64,000 nucleotides of DNA from Devosia rhodophyticola (GTDB lineage: Bacteria > Pseudomonadota > Alphaproteobacteria > Rhizobiales > Devosiaceae). The stretch lies in NCBI RefSeq assembly GCF_028816475.1, contig NZ_CP118247.1, forward strand, positions 682,001-746,000, written 5' to 3'. Shown in pieces: positions 29,311 through 40,135 of this stretch. Within the stretch, counting starts at the first letter, position 1, and each line of letters starts with the position of its first letter. The position numbers were made by a program, and so were the translations under genes. The notes beneath the pieces are model-generated. The model had not been told where the DNA came from. It searched no databases and saw nothing but the letters and a program-made list of their open reading frames with translations.

Positions 29311-31685
29311 GTGCCCCGGATCTCGATTACGGGCTGGGCCAACACATCTGGATCCACTGCGCATCGCACTAACGATCGGCGTCGTGGCCTTTGTTGTTGC
29401 CGCTGTCTACATTGGTAGTTTGTTGTTGCAGCGGCAATCGGCGCTTGAGCCGATGGGCCGCGGCAATGTTACCTGGTTGATTGCGCAGAGCCCGTCAGAA
29501 TATGCACGGCTCGAGCAAAGGATCGGCGCCTATGGGCTGGGCGACGCGGGCATCGACGTCAACGAGGTTACGCTGCGCTTTGATATTGTCAGCAATCGCA
29601 TGCAGACCTTGCACAGCAACTCGTTGGCCCCGTTCATCGCCTCCGATCCTCGGCATGCCAGAACCCTGAAGCAATTGGACGGGGCCGTCGACTCTGCCCG
29701 ACTGCTGTTGAGCGAAATCCATGTCAAAGGCACACCTGCCCGCATGCTGGCGTTGCTTGACCCTGTCTATCCCAAATTGGTCCGCCTGTCGGTGGACGCG
29801 AATTCCTGGAATGCGGAACGGTTAAACCGTGAGCGCGAGGAACTGTTTGGCCTGCAAAAAGTGTTTGCCTGGGTGGCCACGGGGTTGATTATTTGCGGCT
29901 TTGTGTTTGTCGTTTTGCTCCTGCTCAACAACCGCCTGCTCAAGCGCACGCATGAACAATTGCGCCGCAAGGATCGCGCCCTGCAAATCCAGTACAACTG
30001 GTTTGAGGCGGCGGTCAATAACATGTCCCAAGGGCTTTGCCTGACCGACTCCAATCAACGGCTGCTGGTTTCCAACCGGCAGTTTCTCAATCAGTTCGCG
30101 CTGCAATCGGGAGCAAACTGGCAGGGTGAACCCCTGGCAAAACTGTTGCCGTCCCGTATGTTGCCGACCCTTCAATCTGATGACCCTGGCGAGGCAAACC
30201 CGGATCAGCTTATCGAACCATTTCAGCGCCAAACTCATCGACTGGATGATGGAACGGTGCTTTTTGTCACCCACGAACCCATGGTTAACGGTGGTTGGGT
30301 TTCAACTTTTGAAGATATTACAGATCGTCAGCGAGCGCAGGACCGTATCGCCCACATGGCGCATCATGATGGGTTGACGGGACTGCCGAACAGGTTGCTT
30401 TTCTGGCAGCATACCGAGCAGGCAATTGTCGATCTCACGGACGATGGCGAACCATTTGCGATCCTTTATCTCGACATCGACAGGTTCAAGGAAGTCAACG
30501 ACACGCTGGGTCATCCTACGGGCGATGCGTTATTGCGGGCCATTGCTGATCGGTTGGGAACTGCTGCGGCGGCGCCAGACATAATTGCTCGATTGAGCGG
30601 GGACGAATTTGCGGTGCTTCACCGACCGACCTCCCAGCTGTCTTCGAGCACGCAGGCGCTGGCCGAGTGGGTCTTGGAGGCAATTAGCCAGCCTTATCTG
30701 ATCGACCACAAGGAACTTCAGATTACCACCAGCATCGGCATAGCCTTTGCCCCGCAGGATGGTGCGGACAGCGACGAACTGATCAAGAAGGCCGATCTGG
30801 CGCTTTATCGGGCCAAAGAGCTCGGCGCCAACAATTTCCGCTGTTTTGCCCCCGAGATGGAAGAAAAAATCCAGCGGCGGCGCAGTCTGGAAGTGGACTT
30901 GAAACGGGGCATCGCTGCGGGTCAATTCCAGTTGTACTACCAGCCGCTGATTTCGCTGCAGACGATGAAGATCGTATCGGGCGAGGCTCTCCTGCGCTGG
31001 AACCACCCCGTCCATGGATCTCGTTTCGCCGGCTGAATTCATACCGCTGGCCGAGGAAACCGGCTTCATCGACGAGTTGGGAGAATGGGTTCTGCAGCGT
31101 GCCCTGCGCGACGCCGGCCAGTGGCCGGAAAATGTTCGCGTTTCGGTCAATCTTTCGCCGGTGCAGTTCCGCAATGCTTCTTTGTCACACCGCGTCCAAG
31201 AGGCCTTGAACAAATCTGGCACGGCCGCTGAACGTGTGGAACTCGAGATTACCGAATCGGTTCTGCTGCATGACAGCAGCACGAACATGGAGACTTTGCG
31301 CCAAATGAGGGAACTGGGCTGCAAAATCGCACTGGACGATTTTGGAACCGGTTTTTCGTCGTTGAGCTATCTAATGCGGTTTCCCTTTGACAAGATCAAG
31401 ATCGATCAGTCATTCGTGCGCGGCCTAGAGGATCGCGGCGACAGGTTTGCCATCGTTCAATCGGTGGCCCGCCTTGCCAAGCGCCTCAATATGACAACCA
31501 CCGCAGAAGGGGTGGAAACACTGGCTCAACTCAACGTGGTCCTCGAGGCAGATTGCACCGAGGCGCAGGGCTTTTATTTCAACCGGCCCTTGCCCGAAAA
31601 AGAATTTCGATCACTGGTGCAGGGCGAGGCAAGCGCATCAGACGTCGGTCACACCACCCTGGCCAAACGTCGCGCGGCCTCCTGA
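29311..31685 (+). CDS. Membrane GGDEF-EAL cyclic-di-GMP enzyme, frame broken twice at GATCTCG (probable sequencing errors)
   Basis: As sequenced the gene is two frames: 29384-31036 (sensor, GGDEF, start of EAL) and 31014-31685 (rest of EAL). Reading GACTCG for GATCTCG at 31017-31023 joins them as NHPVHGLVSPAEF. The same change at 29319-29325 opens a GTG start at 29311 and completes the first membrane helix (IALTIGVVAFVVAAVYIG). The repaired protein has about 790 residues: helix near 20-40, periplasmic domain, second helix near 181-207, a PAS-like region, GGDEF with SGDEF near 429, and EAL near 557. The EAL set (EALLRW, NLSP, E of ITES, DDFGTG, KID, EGVET) looks complete. No RxxD I-site precedes SGDEF. 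Confidence 0.85.
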
Positions 31686-31715
31686 GGTCATTGTTGCCAA
31701 ATCTGAAAGCAGGCC

Positions 31716-32261
31716 ATGAGCCGATCACTGTATATCGATATCGGCGCCAATGCGGGCGATACCATCGCTGAACAGATGGCTTCATCCACCACAGATTTTT
31801 GCTGGGGCATTGAGCCCAACCCGAGGCTTTGCGCAGTACTGCGGCAGCGTTTTGCAGGGCAACCCGTTGAAATTCTTGAGTATGCGGCGTGGATCAGCGC
31901 CGGTACGATGCCGCTTTATCTTGGCGATCCCGTGTCCTCGACACTGCTCGAAGGCAAGGTAACGCTTGAGAACTACCCCCAGTTTGCCATCACCTATGAT
32001 GAATCAGTTGCCGTCCAAACTCTTGATACGGCGCAATGGCTCAACGACCACGTTACTAATGATGACGCTGTCATCGTCAAGATGGACATTGAGGGCGCTG
32101 AGTACCAGGTGTTGCGACACCTTTTGGACAGCGGAGCCATCGAGCTGATCAATGAACTGCGGTGCGAATTTCATGCCGAACGGTTTCCTGCCTCTGCGGG
32201 CGATCATGACCGGATCGTTGCTGAAGTTGGCGCGCGAACAAAACTGGTGATCTGGCGATAG
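31716..32261 (+). CDS. FkbM family methyltransferase
   Basis: SAM-dependent methyltransferase of about 181 residues. DIGANAGDTIAEQM is the SAM motif; VIVKMDIEGAEYQVLRHLL is the characteristic FkbM signature. Substrates in the family range from polyketides to sugars, so the target is unknown. It starts 30 bases after the GGDEF-EAL gene and ends 13 bases before the corrected mutY stop, convergent. Confidence 0.87.
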   Translation: MSRSLYIDIGANAGDTIAEQMASSTTDFCWGIEPNPRLCAVLRQRFAGQPVEILEYAAWISAGTMPLYLGDPVSSTLLEGKVTLENYPQFAITYDESVAVQTLDTAQWLNDHVTNDDAVIVKMDIEGAEYQVLRHLLDSGAIELINELRCEFHAERFPASAGDHDRIVAEVGARTKLVIWR

Positions 32262-32274
32262 CACTGCCATCCGC

Positions 32275-33329
32275 CTATTCGACCCCGGCTTCAGCCAAAA
32301 CCTTGCGAAAAAGGGTTGGGAGCGCCTCGCGCCCCAGTGCGCGGGGGCCGCCCACCAGCCATGGTCCAGCGTCATTGCGTCCGCAATCTGAACTGACCAA
32401 ACGTCGAGTTCGAGCCGGAAATGGGTAAAGACGTGCACTACCAAGCCATGGTGGTGCCAGTCGCCGGGCTGCGGAAATGTGGGGTCAGTCGCGGTTGCGG
32501 TCCAGTCGGAAGTTGGGGTCTGGGTCATTTTGGCCAACAAGCCCTTGTCGGGCCGTGTCTCCAGGAAAACATCGCCAACGCCATCCCTTAGCACAAAGGC
32601 ATGGCCGTGCCGCGTCGGGCGGTTGGCCTTTTGCGGCTTGATCGGAAATATCGTTGGGTCCGGCGTGTGGCGTGCCAGACAACCGTCCTGCAGCGGACAC
32701 AGCATGCATAAAGCATTGCGCGGCGTACAAATGGTCGCGCCGATATCCATCATCGCCTGGGCAAAATCACCGGCTCGCACCGGAACGGCGGTCTGCAATG
32801 CTGCGCGCAACGTCTCCTTGGCGTCTCGTACCGGAACGTTTAACGCATGATAGCGGGCCAACACGCGATCAAGGTTGCCATCAAGCACGGCAATCGGTTC
32901 ATCGTAGCAAATGGCGGCGATGGCCGCACTGGTGTAAGCGCCGATCCCTGGCAGGGTTTGCAGCGCTAGCGTGGTTTTGGGAAATATCCCGCCATGCTGG
33001 TCAACCACGGCGACGGCACAGGCATGTAGATTGCGGGCGCGGGCGTAATAGCCAAGCCCTGCCCACTCCACCAGTACAGCAGCAAGCGGGGCAGCGGCTA
33101 GATCTAATACCGTTGGCCAGAGTTGGATGAACCGCGCAAAATACTTACCAACCGTGGCAACCGTTGTTTGCTGCAACATGACTTCGGAAAGCCAGACGCG
33201 ATATGGATCCGGCTCCGTGCCGCGGGCGCGATCAAGCGGTCCAATGCGCCAAAGAAGATCGCGGGCATGGCGATCATACCAGGCCAATACGGCAGGGCTA
33301 TTGATGGGTAATGTAGGCGTCAACTGCAT
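32275..33329 (-). CDS. mutY: A/G-specific adenine glycosylase MutY, frame broken near the 3' end (probable sequencing error)
   Basis: Removes adenine mispaired with 8-oxoguanine. From ATG 33329 the helix-hairpin-helix region is LQTLPGIGAYTSAAI with the catalytic Asp in IAVLDGNLDRV, followed by cluster cysteines in CTPRNALCMLCPLQDGC and a C-terminal NUDIX-like 8-oxoG recognition domain. After GWWAAP the raw frame diverges and would run antisense through the whole 3' half of the FkbM gene to 32004. One more base in the G5 run at 32343-32347 gives RALGREALPTLFRKVLAEAG with a stop at 32275-32277, removing the overlap. Product about 351 residues. Confidence 0.93.
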
Positions 33330-33466
33330 GGCCGCATGATGTGGACAAGCCTGCCCGGCAAAGCAAGCCCCATTCGTCCAGCAACGCTTGCGCGCGATAG
33401 TCTGGCGCGATAGACCATCGGTGATCAATACGAGGCTTGGACAGCTTGCTGATGGCGGCAAAATCA

Positions 33467-33964
33467 ATGACATTCAGGCGCCGCAACCGGACGGTCGGCA
33501 TTGCCGATGCCTTGACCGGCGCGCTTGACCCGGTGCTCAAGAAGCGCGGTTTTGCCAGCCAGGACATCTTGAGCCACTGGGCGGCGATGGCCCCTGCCCC
33601 CTATGATCAGGTTGCCATGCCCGATAAATTGAGTTGGCCGCGCGGCGAGCGTAGTGCCGAGGGGGCAACACTATATTTACGCTGCGTGGCCGGGCACAGC
33701 CTTGCCATCGCCCACGAAGGAACCCGGATCGCGGCGGCCGTCAATCGCTATTTTGGCTATATTCTGGTGGGCCAGGTCCGACTATCGGCCGAGCCGTTCA
33801 CCCCCGGTTCAGCAGCAACCGATAGACATATTATCGAGCCCAGTCCTGACGTTCGCGCCAGAGTTGGCGCCGATGTTGAAGTTGTGGACGATGACGGCGT
33901 ACGCGAAGCGTTGCGCAATCTGGGCCATGCCCTGGCTCAAAAGAACGGCAAGCGGCGTGGGTAG
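33467..33964 (+). CDS. DUF721 domain protein (DciA-like)
   Basis: About 165 residues. The core VLKKRGFASQDILSHWAAMAP and the segment ATLYLRCVAGHSLAIAHEG match DUF721, the family of the helicase operator DciA, which helps load DnaB in bacteria lacking DnaC. Start uncertain: ATG 33467 gives MTFRRRNRTVGIADAL, ATG 33452 adds five residues. It is divergent from mutY and upstream of the dsbA-like gene, a conserved Rhizobiales order. Confidence 0.82.
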   Translation: MTFRRRNRTVGIADALTGALDPVLKKRGFASQDILSHWAAMAPAPYDQVAMPDKLSWPRGERSAEGATLYLRCVAGHSLAIAHEGTRIAAAVNRYFGYILVGQVRLSAEPFTPGSAATDRHIIEPSPDVRARVGADVEVVDDDGVREALRNLGHALAQKNGKRRG

Positions 33965-34052
33965 GCCGTTCACTGCCTAGTGATAACCATGCCCTCTTGT
34001 GGTCGCGATACTGATGTGTAGTGTCCACAAAGCAATTTATGGAGCGTTCATC

Positions 34053-34862
34053 GTGAAGTTTAACCGTCGTGATACACTTGTTCTGGCCTCTGCGGCCGCT
34101 GCCTTTGGTATGGTCGCACCGGGGGTCATGGCCGCCGAGGGAGACATGATCGATACGGCCAAGCTTATGGCGCCCGCTGGCGGCTGGACCGATTATCCGC
34201 TCGGTTCGGAAGACGCGCCAGTGACAATGATCGAATATGCTTCCCCCACTTGCCCACACTGCGCTTCGTTCTCGAACAATGTATTTCCCGCTTTCAAGGA
34301 AGCCTATATTGATACCGGCAAGGTGCGTTTTCTTCTGCGCCCCTTGATGCGGGGTGGTCAGGCTGGCGCCATTGATGCGGCAATTTTCATGTTGGCGGAA
34401 GCTGCCGGTCCGATGCGCTTCCATCAGGTCATCGAAACCTACTACAAGACACAGGCCGACTGGATCCAGTCGCCAAAACTGAGGGATGCCCTGCAGGAAA
34501 TCGCACGGCAGCTCGGATTTTCCGACGAACAGTTCGAAACTGTCCTTAAAGATGTGGATGGCTTCAACAAACTGGTTGCCGTACGCGATCAGGCCCTCAA
34601 TGATTTCGGTTTGGAAGGCACGCCAACATTCTATATTGATGGCAAGACCATATCCGGGGACAAATCGGTTGAAGAGCTCGCAGCAGAAATTGATCCGCTG
34701 CTACCAGCTGGACAGAGTTTTACGCCACCATCTGATGCCATGGCCCCAGATGGGGGTGGCGCAATGGCGCCTGCCGCAGACGCAATGGCGCCGGCATCCG
34801 ATGCGATGGCACCTGCGGCTGATGCAATGGCTCCCGCCGAAAGCAGCAGTCCGGCCAAATAG
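34053..34862 (+). CDS. DsbA-family thioredoxin-fold protein with Met-Ala-Pro-Ala repeats
   Basis: About 269 residues, exported. The N-terminus VKFNRRDTLVLASAAAAFG holds a twin arginine, suggesting Tat export. The DsbA/DSBA-like active site is CPHC in YASPTCPHCASFS, and the cis-proline is in LEGTPTFYIDG. The C-terminal 45 residues are a low-complexity tail with five MAPA or MAPD units, likely disordered. GTG 34053 is chosen as start because it begins the signal; the frame is open upstream. Members help disulfide formation or isomerisation. It lies 36 bases before smc, as in many Rhizobiales. Confidence 0.87.
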   Translation: MKFNRRDTLVLASAAAAFGMVAPGVMAAEGDMIDTAKLMAPAGGWTDYPLGSEDAPVTMIEYASPTCPHCASFSNNVFPAFKEAYIDTGKVRFLLRPLMRGGQAGAIDAAIFMLAEAAGPMRFHQVIETYYKTQADWIQSPKLRDALQEIARQLGFSDEQFETVLKDVDGFNKLVAVRDQALNDFGLEGTPTFYIDGKTISGDKSVEELAAEIDPLLPAGQSFTPPSDAMAPDGGGAMAPAADAMAPASDAMAPAADAMAPAESSSPAK

Positions 34863-34898
34863 TACGCCCTCACGACTAACCCATCGGCGAGCCGCGCG

Positions 34899-37800
34899 AT
34901 GAAATTTTCGCGACTTCGCCTGCTTGGTTTCAAATCGTTCTGTGACCAGACCGAGCTGGTCATGGAACCGGGCCTTACCGGCATTGTCGGCCCCAATGGG
35001 TGCGGCAAATCCAATCTGGTCGAGGCCATGCGTTGGGCGATGGGGGAAAGCTCCTATAAAGCCATGCGCGCCTCTGGCATGGATGATGTCATTTTTTCGG
35101 GGTCCGGCAATCGTCCGGGCCGCAACAGCGCAGAAGTGACGCTGGTGCTCGACAATTCGGACCGCACCGCGCCGGCAGTTCTCAATAATGCAGACATTTT
35201 GGAAGTGACCCGCCGGATTGAGCGCGAAGCTGGATCGGTTTATCGCGTCAATGGCAAGGAAGTGCGGGCGCGCGACGTGCAACTGCTGTTTGCGGACGCG
35301 TCGACCGGGGCCCATTCCCCCGCCATGGTGCGACAGGGACAAATCGGCGAGTTGATTGCCGCCAAGCCGGTGCAGCGGCGCGCCTTGCTCGAAGAGGCGG
35401 CGGGCATTTCGGGGCTGCATTCGCGGCGGCATGAAGCAGAACTGCGGTTACGCGGTGCCGAACAAAATCTGGAGCGCGTCGACGACATCATCGGCCAGAT
35501 CGAAACTCAGCTTGAATCGCTGAAACGTCAGGCCCGGCTAGCGCTGCGTTATCGCTCGCTTTCCGGCGATATCCGCCGTTCCGAGGCAACATTGTTTCAC
35601 ATTCGCTGGGTGGCAGCGCGATTCGCCGAAAAAGAAACCGAGGCCCAACAGGGCGTCCTGATCCGTGATCTGGCCGATGCCACCCATCTCGAACTACAGG
35701 CGCAGAAAAAACTGGATGCCTCACAGGCCGCGCTGCAGCCCTTGCGCGAACGAGAAGCGGCAACCGGTGCGGCGCTGCAGCGGCTCAAGATATTGTCCGA
35801 ACAATTGGTCGAGGAGGCGCGCCGCGCCAGCCAGCGACAAGCTGAGTTAACGGAACGCCTGCATCAGTTTTCGGCGGACAGTCAGCGTGAGCGGGACCTC
35901 TTGGCCGAAAGCGAGGCCAATCTGACGGGCTATGGTGAGGAATTGGCCACACTCGAAGATGAGGGAGAGGCCGCGCAGGCCGCGTTCGATGCGGCCCGAG
36001 CCGAGGCCGAAACCGCCCGTATTACTGCTCAGGAAATTGAGAGTGCGACCCGGCATGCCGCTGAAGCCGTCGCCCAGATCAAAGCCCGTCGAGCACAGGC
36101 GACCCGAGCCGCCGAGGATGCTCAAGCCCGCGTTGCGCGGGTACGTCAGCAAATTGATGAGGTTGAGCAACAAACCACAGACATCAATCGGCGTCTCAGC
36201 CAGGACGAAACGCTCCTCGACAGGCGGGCGGCGCTTGAGGCAGCCCAGCTAGCCGCCGAGGAGGCGGAAAGCCAGACGCTGGTCGCTGAAGCCACCACGA
36301 CCGAGGCGCAGGCGGCACTCGATACCGCCCGTCCGAAACTGATGCAGATTGAAGCCGGTTTGAATCGGCTCGAAGCAGAGGCGACGACGCTGAATAAGAT
36401 GCTCAATAGCGGAACGCGCCAATGGTCGGCCATTGTCGATGATTTGCAGGTCGAGCCCGGCTATGAAACCGCGCTTGGTGCAGCGCTCGGCGACGATCTC
36501 GAGGCGTCCGCCGACAACGATGCCCCGATCTACTGGGCCGATGGGCTTGATGGATCAGACGACCCCGCCTTGCCTCAGGGCGCCGAGCCATTGGCACGCC
36601 ATGTGTCAGGCAACGGGAAGCTCAATCGTCGACTGGCACAGATCGGGCTTGTTGATCAGGCCGACGGTCCGGGCCTGATGCGAGCGCTGCGCGCCGGACA
36701 ATTGCTGGTGACCATGGATGGCAACATTTGGCGTTGGGATGGCCTTGTGGCTGCCGCCGATGCGCCAAGCGCTGCAACCATGCGTTTGGCCCAGCGAAAC
36801 CGGCTGACAGAACTTGACGAGGAAATCGTGCGGGCACGGGGCGAACAGCAGGCCTGGCAGCGCGATCTTGCCGCCCTCGGCGATGCGGTTGAGGCGGCAC
36901 GGCGCGGCGAAAAAGCATGGCGGGACAGCTGGCGCGGTGCTCAGCATGGCATTGGTGCCGCGCAAACCGAGGTCGACAAGGCACAGCGCGCCGTCAGCGA
37001 ATTAACCACCCAAAAGGGCGCGTTGGAAGATGCGCGCACTCGTCTGGGCGCAACGCTGACAGAAGCCGAGGCCGCACAGGTCACAGTAGAGACAGCCCTT
37101 GCTGACGGTAGCGAAGAGGCCGAGGCTGCCGAGACTTTGGCGGTTCAGGAAACCACCCTGACGCAGGCACGGGAGCGCGCCGAAATGGCGCGTGCCAAGT
37201 TAGCAGGGTTCGAAAGCGCAGCCCAAATGCGCCAAAGTCGGACCATGCAACTGATCCGTGACCAAACAGCCTGGCAGCGGCGATGCGAGGGAGCGCGTGC
37301 CCAATTGAACACGTTGGAGGCGCGCGCGCGGGAGGTTGAGGTCCAACTTGAGGCAGCCACGGCGGCACCGGCCGGCTACGATGACCGCGCCAGTGCGCTG
37401 ACGGCGCAAATTGACGACGCCACTATTGCCCACAAGGCAGCAACCGATTCATTCAGCTATGCCCAATCGGGCCATCATGCCGCCGAAAAGGACTTGCGAC
37501 AGGCCAGCGAAATTCTGATTGCGGCGCGGGTCGAACTGGTACGGATCGAAGAACGCCTCAAGGCAGCCATTGTCCAGCGCCAGCAAATTGAACGGCTAGC
37601 GCTCGAAACACTGGGCATTGAAGCCTCGCGCACCCTGGAGGCCTCAGGCATTCGCCCCGAGGCCCCCCTGCCCGCCGAATCCGCTGTCGAACACAAGCTT
37701 GAACGGCTGAAGGCGGAGCGTGAACGGTTGGGTGGGGTCAATCTGACCGCCGAACGGGAAGCCGAAGAAGTGGGGACAAGGCTCATGACGATGACCAAGG

Positions 37801-38355
37801 ACCGCGACGATCTGATCGAAGCGATTGCCAAACTGCGCCTCGGCATTCAGTCGCTCAACCGCGAAGGACGGGCACGCCTTTCAGAAGCCTTTGATCGGGT
37901 CAACGACTTTTTTCAGGAGCTGTTCACCAATCTGTTTGGCGGCGGCACTGCCGAGTTGAAATTCGTTGAAAGCGAAGATCCGCTCGAAGCGGGACTGGAA
38001 ATCATTGCCTGCCCTCCTGGCAAAAAACCCCAGACTATGACCCTGTTGTCAGGAGGCGAACAGGCACTGACGGCGATGAGCCTGATTTTTGCAGTTTTCC
38101 TGACCAATCCGGCCCCCATCTGCGTTCTCGACGAGGTTGATGCACCGCTTGACGATGCCAATGTGGAGCGGTTCTGCAATCTGCTCGATCTCGATGCGCC
38201 AGCGCACCAACACCCGCTTTATGACCATCACCCACAACCCGATCACCATGGCCCGAATGGATCGCCTGTTCGGCGTCACCATGGCCGAGCGCGGGGTGAG
38301 CCAACTGGTATCGGTCGATCTGGGAACAGCAGAATCTTTTCTTGAGGCCGTGTGA
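34899..38355 (+). CDS. smc: Chromosome segregation protein SMC, frame broken near the 3' end at GATCTCG (probable sequencing error)
   Basis: Condensin ATPase that compacts and segregates the chromosome. Walker A is [15 protein letters not shown] near residue 31, followed by long coiled coil, a hinge (about residues 510-640) and a second coiled coil. The C-terminal head shows the signature [14 protein letters not shown] and Walker [15 protein letters not shown]. The raw frame then fails at GATCTCG (38187-38193) and stops at 38345 with unrelated sequence. Reading GACTCG gives [19 protein letters not shown], restoring the H-loop and the family ending [17 protein letters not shown] to a stop at 38355, about 1151 residues. 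Confidence 0.94.
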
Positions 38356-38460
38356 GCCAGACAGGTGGCGTTGAGGATTCTGTTGATGACACGGTGCCGC
38401 ACCTCTCAACTAGCGTATAATATCATTATATTTCAATGGTTTATATGTTTATTCACGTTC

Positions 38461-38489
38461 TTGACACGTTTGGTGCCTGTCAGTATGGT
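38461..38489 (+). promoter_or_regulatory. Sigma70-type promoter of the F0 ATP synthase operon
   Basis: TTGACA at 38461-38466 and TATGGT at 38484-38489 are separated by exactly 17 bases, 62 bases before the atpI start. An AT-rich stretch at 38412-38452 upstream could act as an UP element. The -35 is a full consensus match. Confidence 0.7.
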
Positions 38490-38550
38490 GCGCACGACTT
38501 AGAGGGGCTCGAGCCAATATTGGTGCGGGTTGGGCAAGGTGGAAAGCGCG

Positions 38551-38940
38551 ATGGCAATTTCGCCTGACCATGAACGCCGCAAAACGGGGAAAAGTGGGGT
38601 CACAAACGACCTTGCTGATCGCATTGCCTCTGCCAAACGGGACCGGAATGTCAAAGCCAGTCAGGCTGCGGCACGGACGTCGGGAAGCTCGACCAATGTA
38701 GGCCGCGCAGTACGGCTTGGTTCAGAGTTTATCGCCGCCATTCTGGTTGGCACAGGAATCGGGTTTGTGCTCGATCAGGTGCTTGGAACCCAACCGTGGA
38801 TCATGCTGGTCATGCTCCTGGTGGGGTTTGCCGCAGGAATACTGAATATCACCCGCGCTGTGGGTGACATGAACAGGGCGGCACCACCGCCGCCGGGTTC
38901 GGATCTCGGTCCGGACGCAGACGAAGACGACGATCAATAG
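38551..38940 (+). CDS. atpI: ATP synthase protein I
   Basis: Assembly factor for the c-ring of the F0 sector, about 129 residues. Two membrane helices (FIAAILVGTGIGFVLDQVL and IMLVMLLVGFAAGILNI) follow a charged N-terminus; the C-terminus is Pro- and Asp-rich. ATG 38551 follows AAGGTGGAAAG; a GTG at 38539 is possible. First gene of the operon. Confidence 0.88.
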   Translation: MAISPDHERRKTGKSGVTNDLADRIASAKRDRNVKASQAAARTSGSSTNVGRAVRLGSEFIAAILVGTGIGFVLDQVLGTQPWIMLVMLLVGFAAGILNITRAVGDMNRAAPPPPGSDLGPDADEDDDQ

Positions 38941-38964
38941 AACGACCAGCGAGGAATATGAGCC

Positions 38965-39717
38965 TTGGCCGATCCGACCAAAGTTGACCCGATTCACCAG
39001 TTTGGCATCACAACGATGGTGCCCCTTGGTGATAGTTTTGCATTCACCAATTCCGCGTTGTTCATGGTTTTGACCGTTGGTCTGATCGTGTCTTACCTGT
39101 TGATCTCGACCGCTGGTCGCAAGCTGGTGCCAACGCGCGCACAACTGGTCTCGGAGATGCTCTACGAGTTCGTGGCCAATATGTTACGGGGCGCGGCGGG
39201 GACTGAAGGCATGAAGTTCTTTCCCTTCGTGTTTTCGATTTTCATGTTCGTGCTTATCGGCAATGTGTTCGGCATGATCCCGTTCTTCTTCACCATTACC
39301 AGCCACATCATTGTTACCTTTGCGCTGGCGATTTTGGTTATCGGCGTCGTGCTGGTTTACGGGTTCATGAAGAACGGTCTAAAGTTTTTCAAGCTTTTCG
39401 TGCCGCAGGGCGTGCCGGGCTATGTGCTGCCTATCGTGGTGCCGATCGAAATTGTTTCGTTCCTGTCGCGCCCGATTTCGCTTTCCGTGCGTTTGTTCGC
39501 CAACGTTCTGGCGGGTCATATCACGCTCAAGGTGTTTGCCGGTTTCGTCTTCACCATGGGTACGCTTGGCTGGCTCGGCTTTCTGGGGGCGGCCCTGCCG
39601 CTGGCCATGACCGTTGCGCTGACGGCACTGGAATTCCTGGTGGCGGTGCTGCAGGCCTATGTGTTTGCCGTGCTGACGTCGATGTATCTCAACGACGCCA
39701 TCCATCCTTCGCACTAA
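38965..39717 (+). CDS. atpB: ATP synthase F0 subunit a
   Basis: Stator subunit forming the proton half-channels. 250 residues, with the essential arginine in helix 4 in [14 protein letters not shown] and the later helix [17 protein letters not shown]. The start must be TTG at 38965: the next codon but one upstream in frame is a stop (38959-38961), and the first downstream ATG is inside conserved sequence. GAGGA at 38951-38955 sits at a good distance from the TTG. Confidence 0.96.
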   Translation: MADPTKVDPIHQFGITTMVPLGDSFAFTNSALFMVLTVGLIVSYLLISTAGRKLVPTRAQLVSEMLYEFVANMLRGAAGTEGMKFFPFVFSIFMFVLIGNVFGMIPFFFTITSHIIVTFALAILVIGVVLVYGFMKNGLKFFKLFVPQGVPGYVLPIVVPIEIVSFLSRPISLSVRLFANVLAGHITLKVFAGFVFTMGTLGWLGFLGAALPLAMTVALTALEFLVAVLQAYVFAVLTSMYLNDAIHPSH

Positions 39718-39796
39718 CTACTCGTTTCACCTGGTCGTGGTGACCGGGCGTTAAAGCAAGTCCATCCAGATATCAGATTTCCAAAGGAGCATTAAA

Positions 39797-40024
39797 ATGG
39801 ATCCAATCGCCGCCAAGTACATCGGTGCCGGTATTGCAGCTATCGGCATGGCCGGTGCGGCTATCGGCGTGGGCAACATCTTCGGCAGCTTCCTGTCGGG
39901 CGCCCTGCGCAACCCATCTGCCAGCCAGAGCCAGTTCGGTAACCTGATTTTCGGGTTTGCCGTGACCGAAGCTTTGGGCATTTTCTCCTTCCTGATCGCT
40001 CTGTTGCTGCTGTTCGCAGTCTGA
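39797..40024 (+). CDS. atpE: ATP synthase F0 subunit c
   Basis: 75-residue proteolipid of the rotor ring: two helices joined by the polar loop [12 protein letters not shown]. The proton-carrying glutamate is in [10 protein letters not shown] in helix 2; the surrounding residues lack the Gln/Ser pattern of sodium-binding rings, so proton coupling is likely. AAAGGAGC precedes ATG 39797. Confidence 0.97.
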   Translation: MDPIAAKYIGAGIAAIGMAGAAIGVGNIFGSFLSGALRNPSASQSQFGNLIFGFAVTEALGIFSFLIALLLLFAV

Positions 40025-40135
40025 TTGTTTCAGACGTTGGATTTCACGAACGGCGGCCATCAGGCATTTGCTTGAGGCTGCCGTTCGCTTAACCGGCCAT
40101 TCGCGCCGGACGATTTGTCATCAGCGGGTATCGAG

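Noticed and set aside
29384-31685. Split two-gene GGDEF and EAL arrangement
   Set aside because: The break falls inside the conserved EAL domain core, with both parts needed for the fold, so a single gene with a base error is more plausible than two genes.
32004-32260. Genuine antisense overlap between mutY and the FkbM gene
   Set aside because: The overlap disappears once one base is added at a G5 run, which also restores the normal MutY ending.
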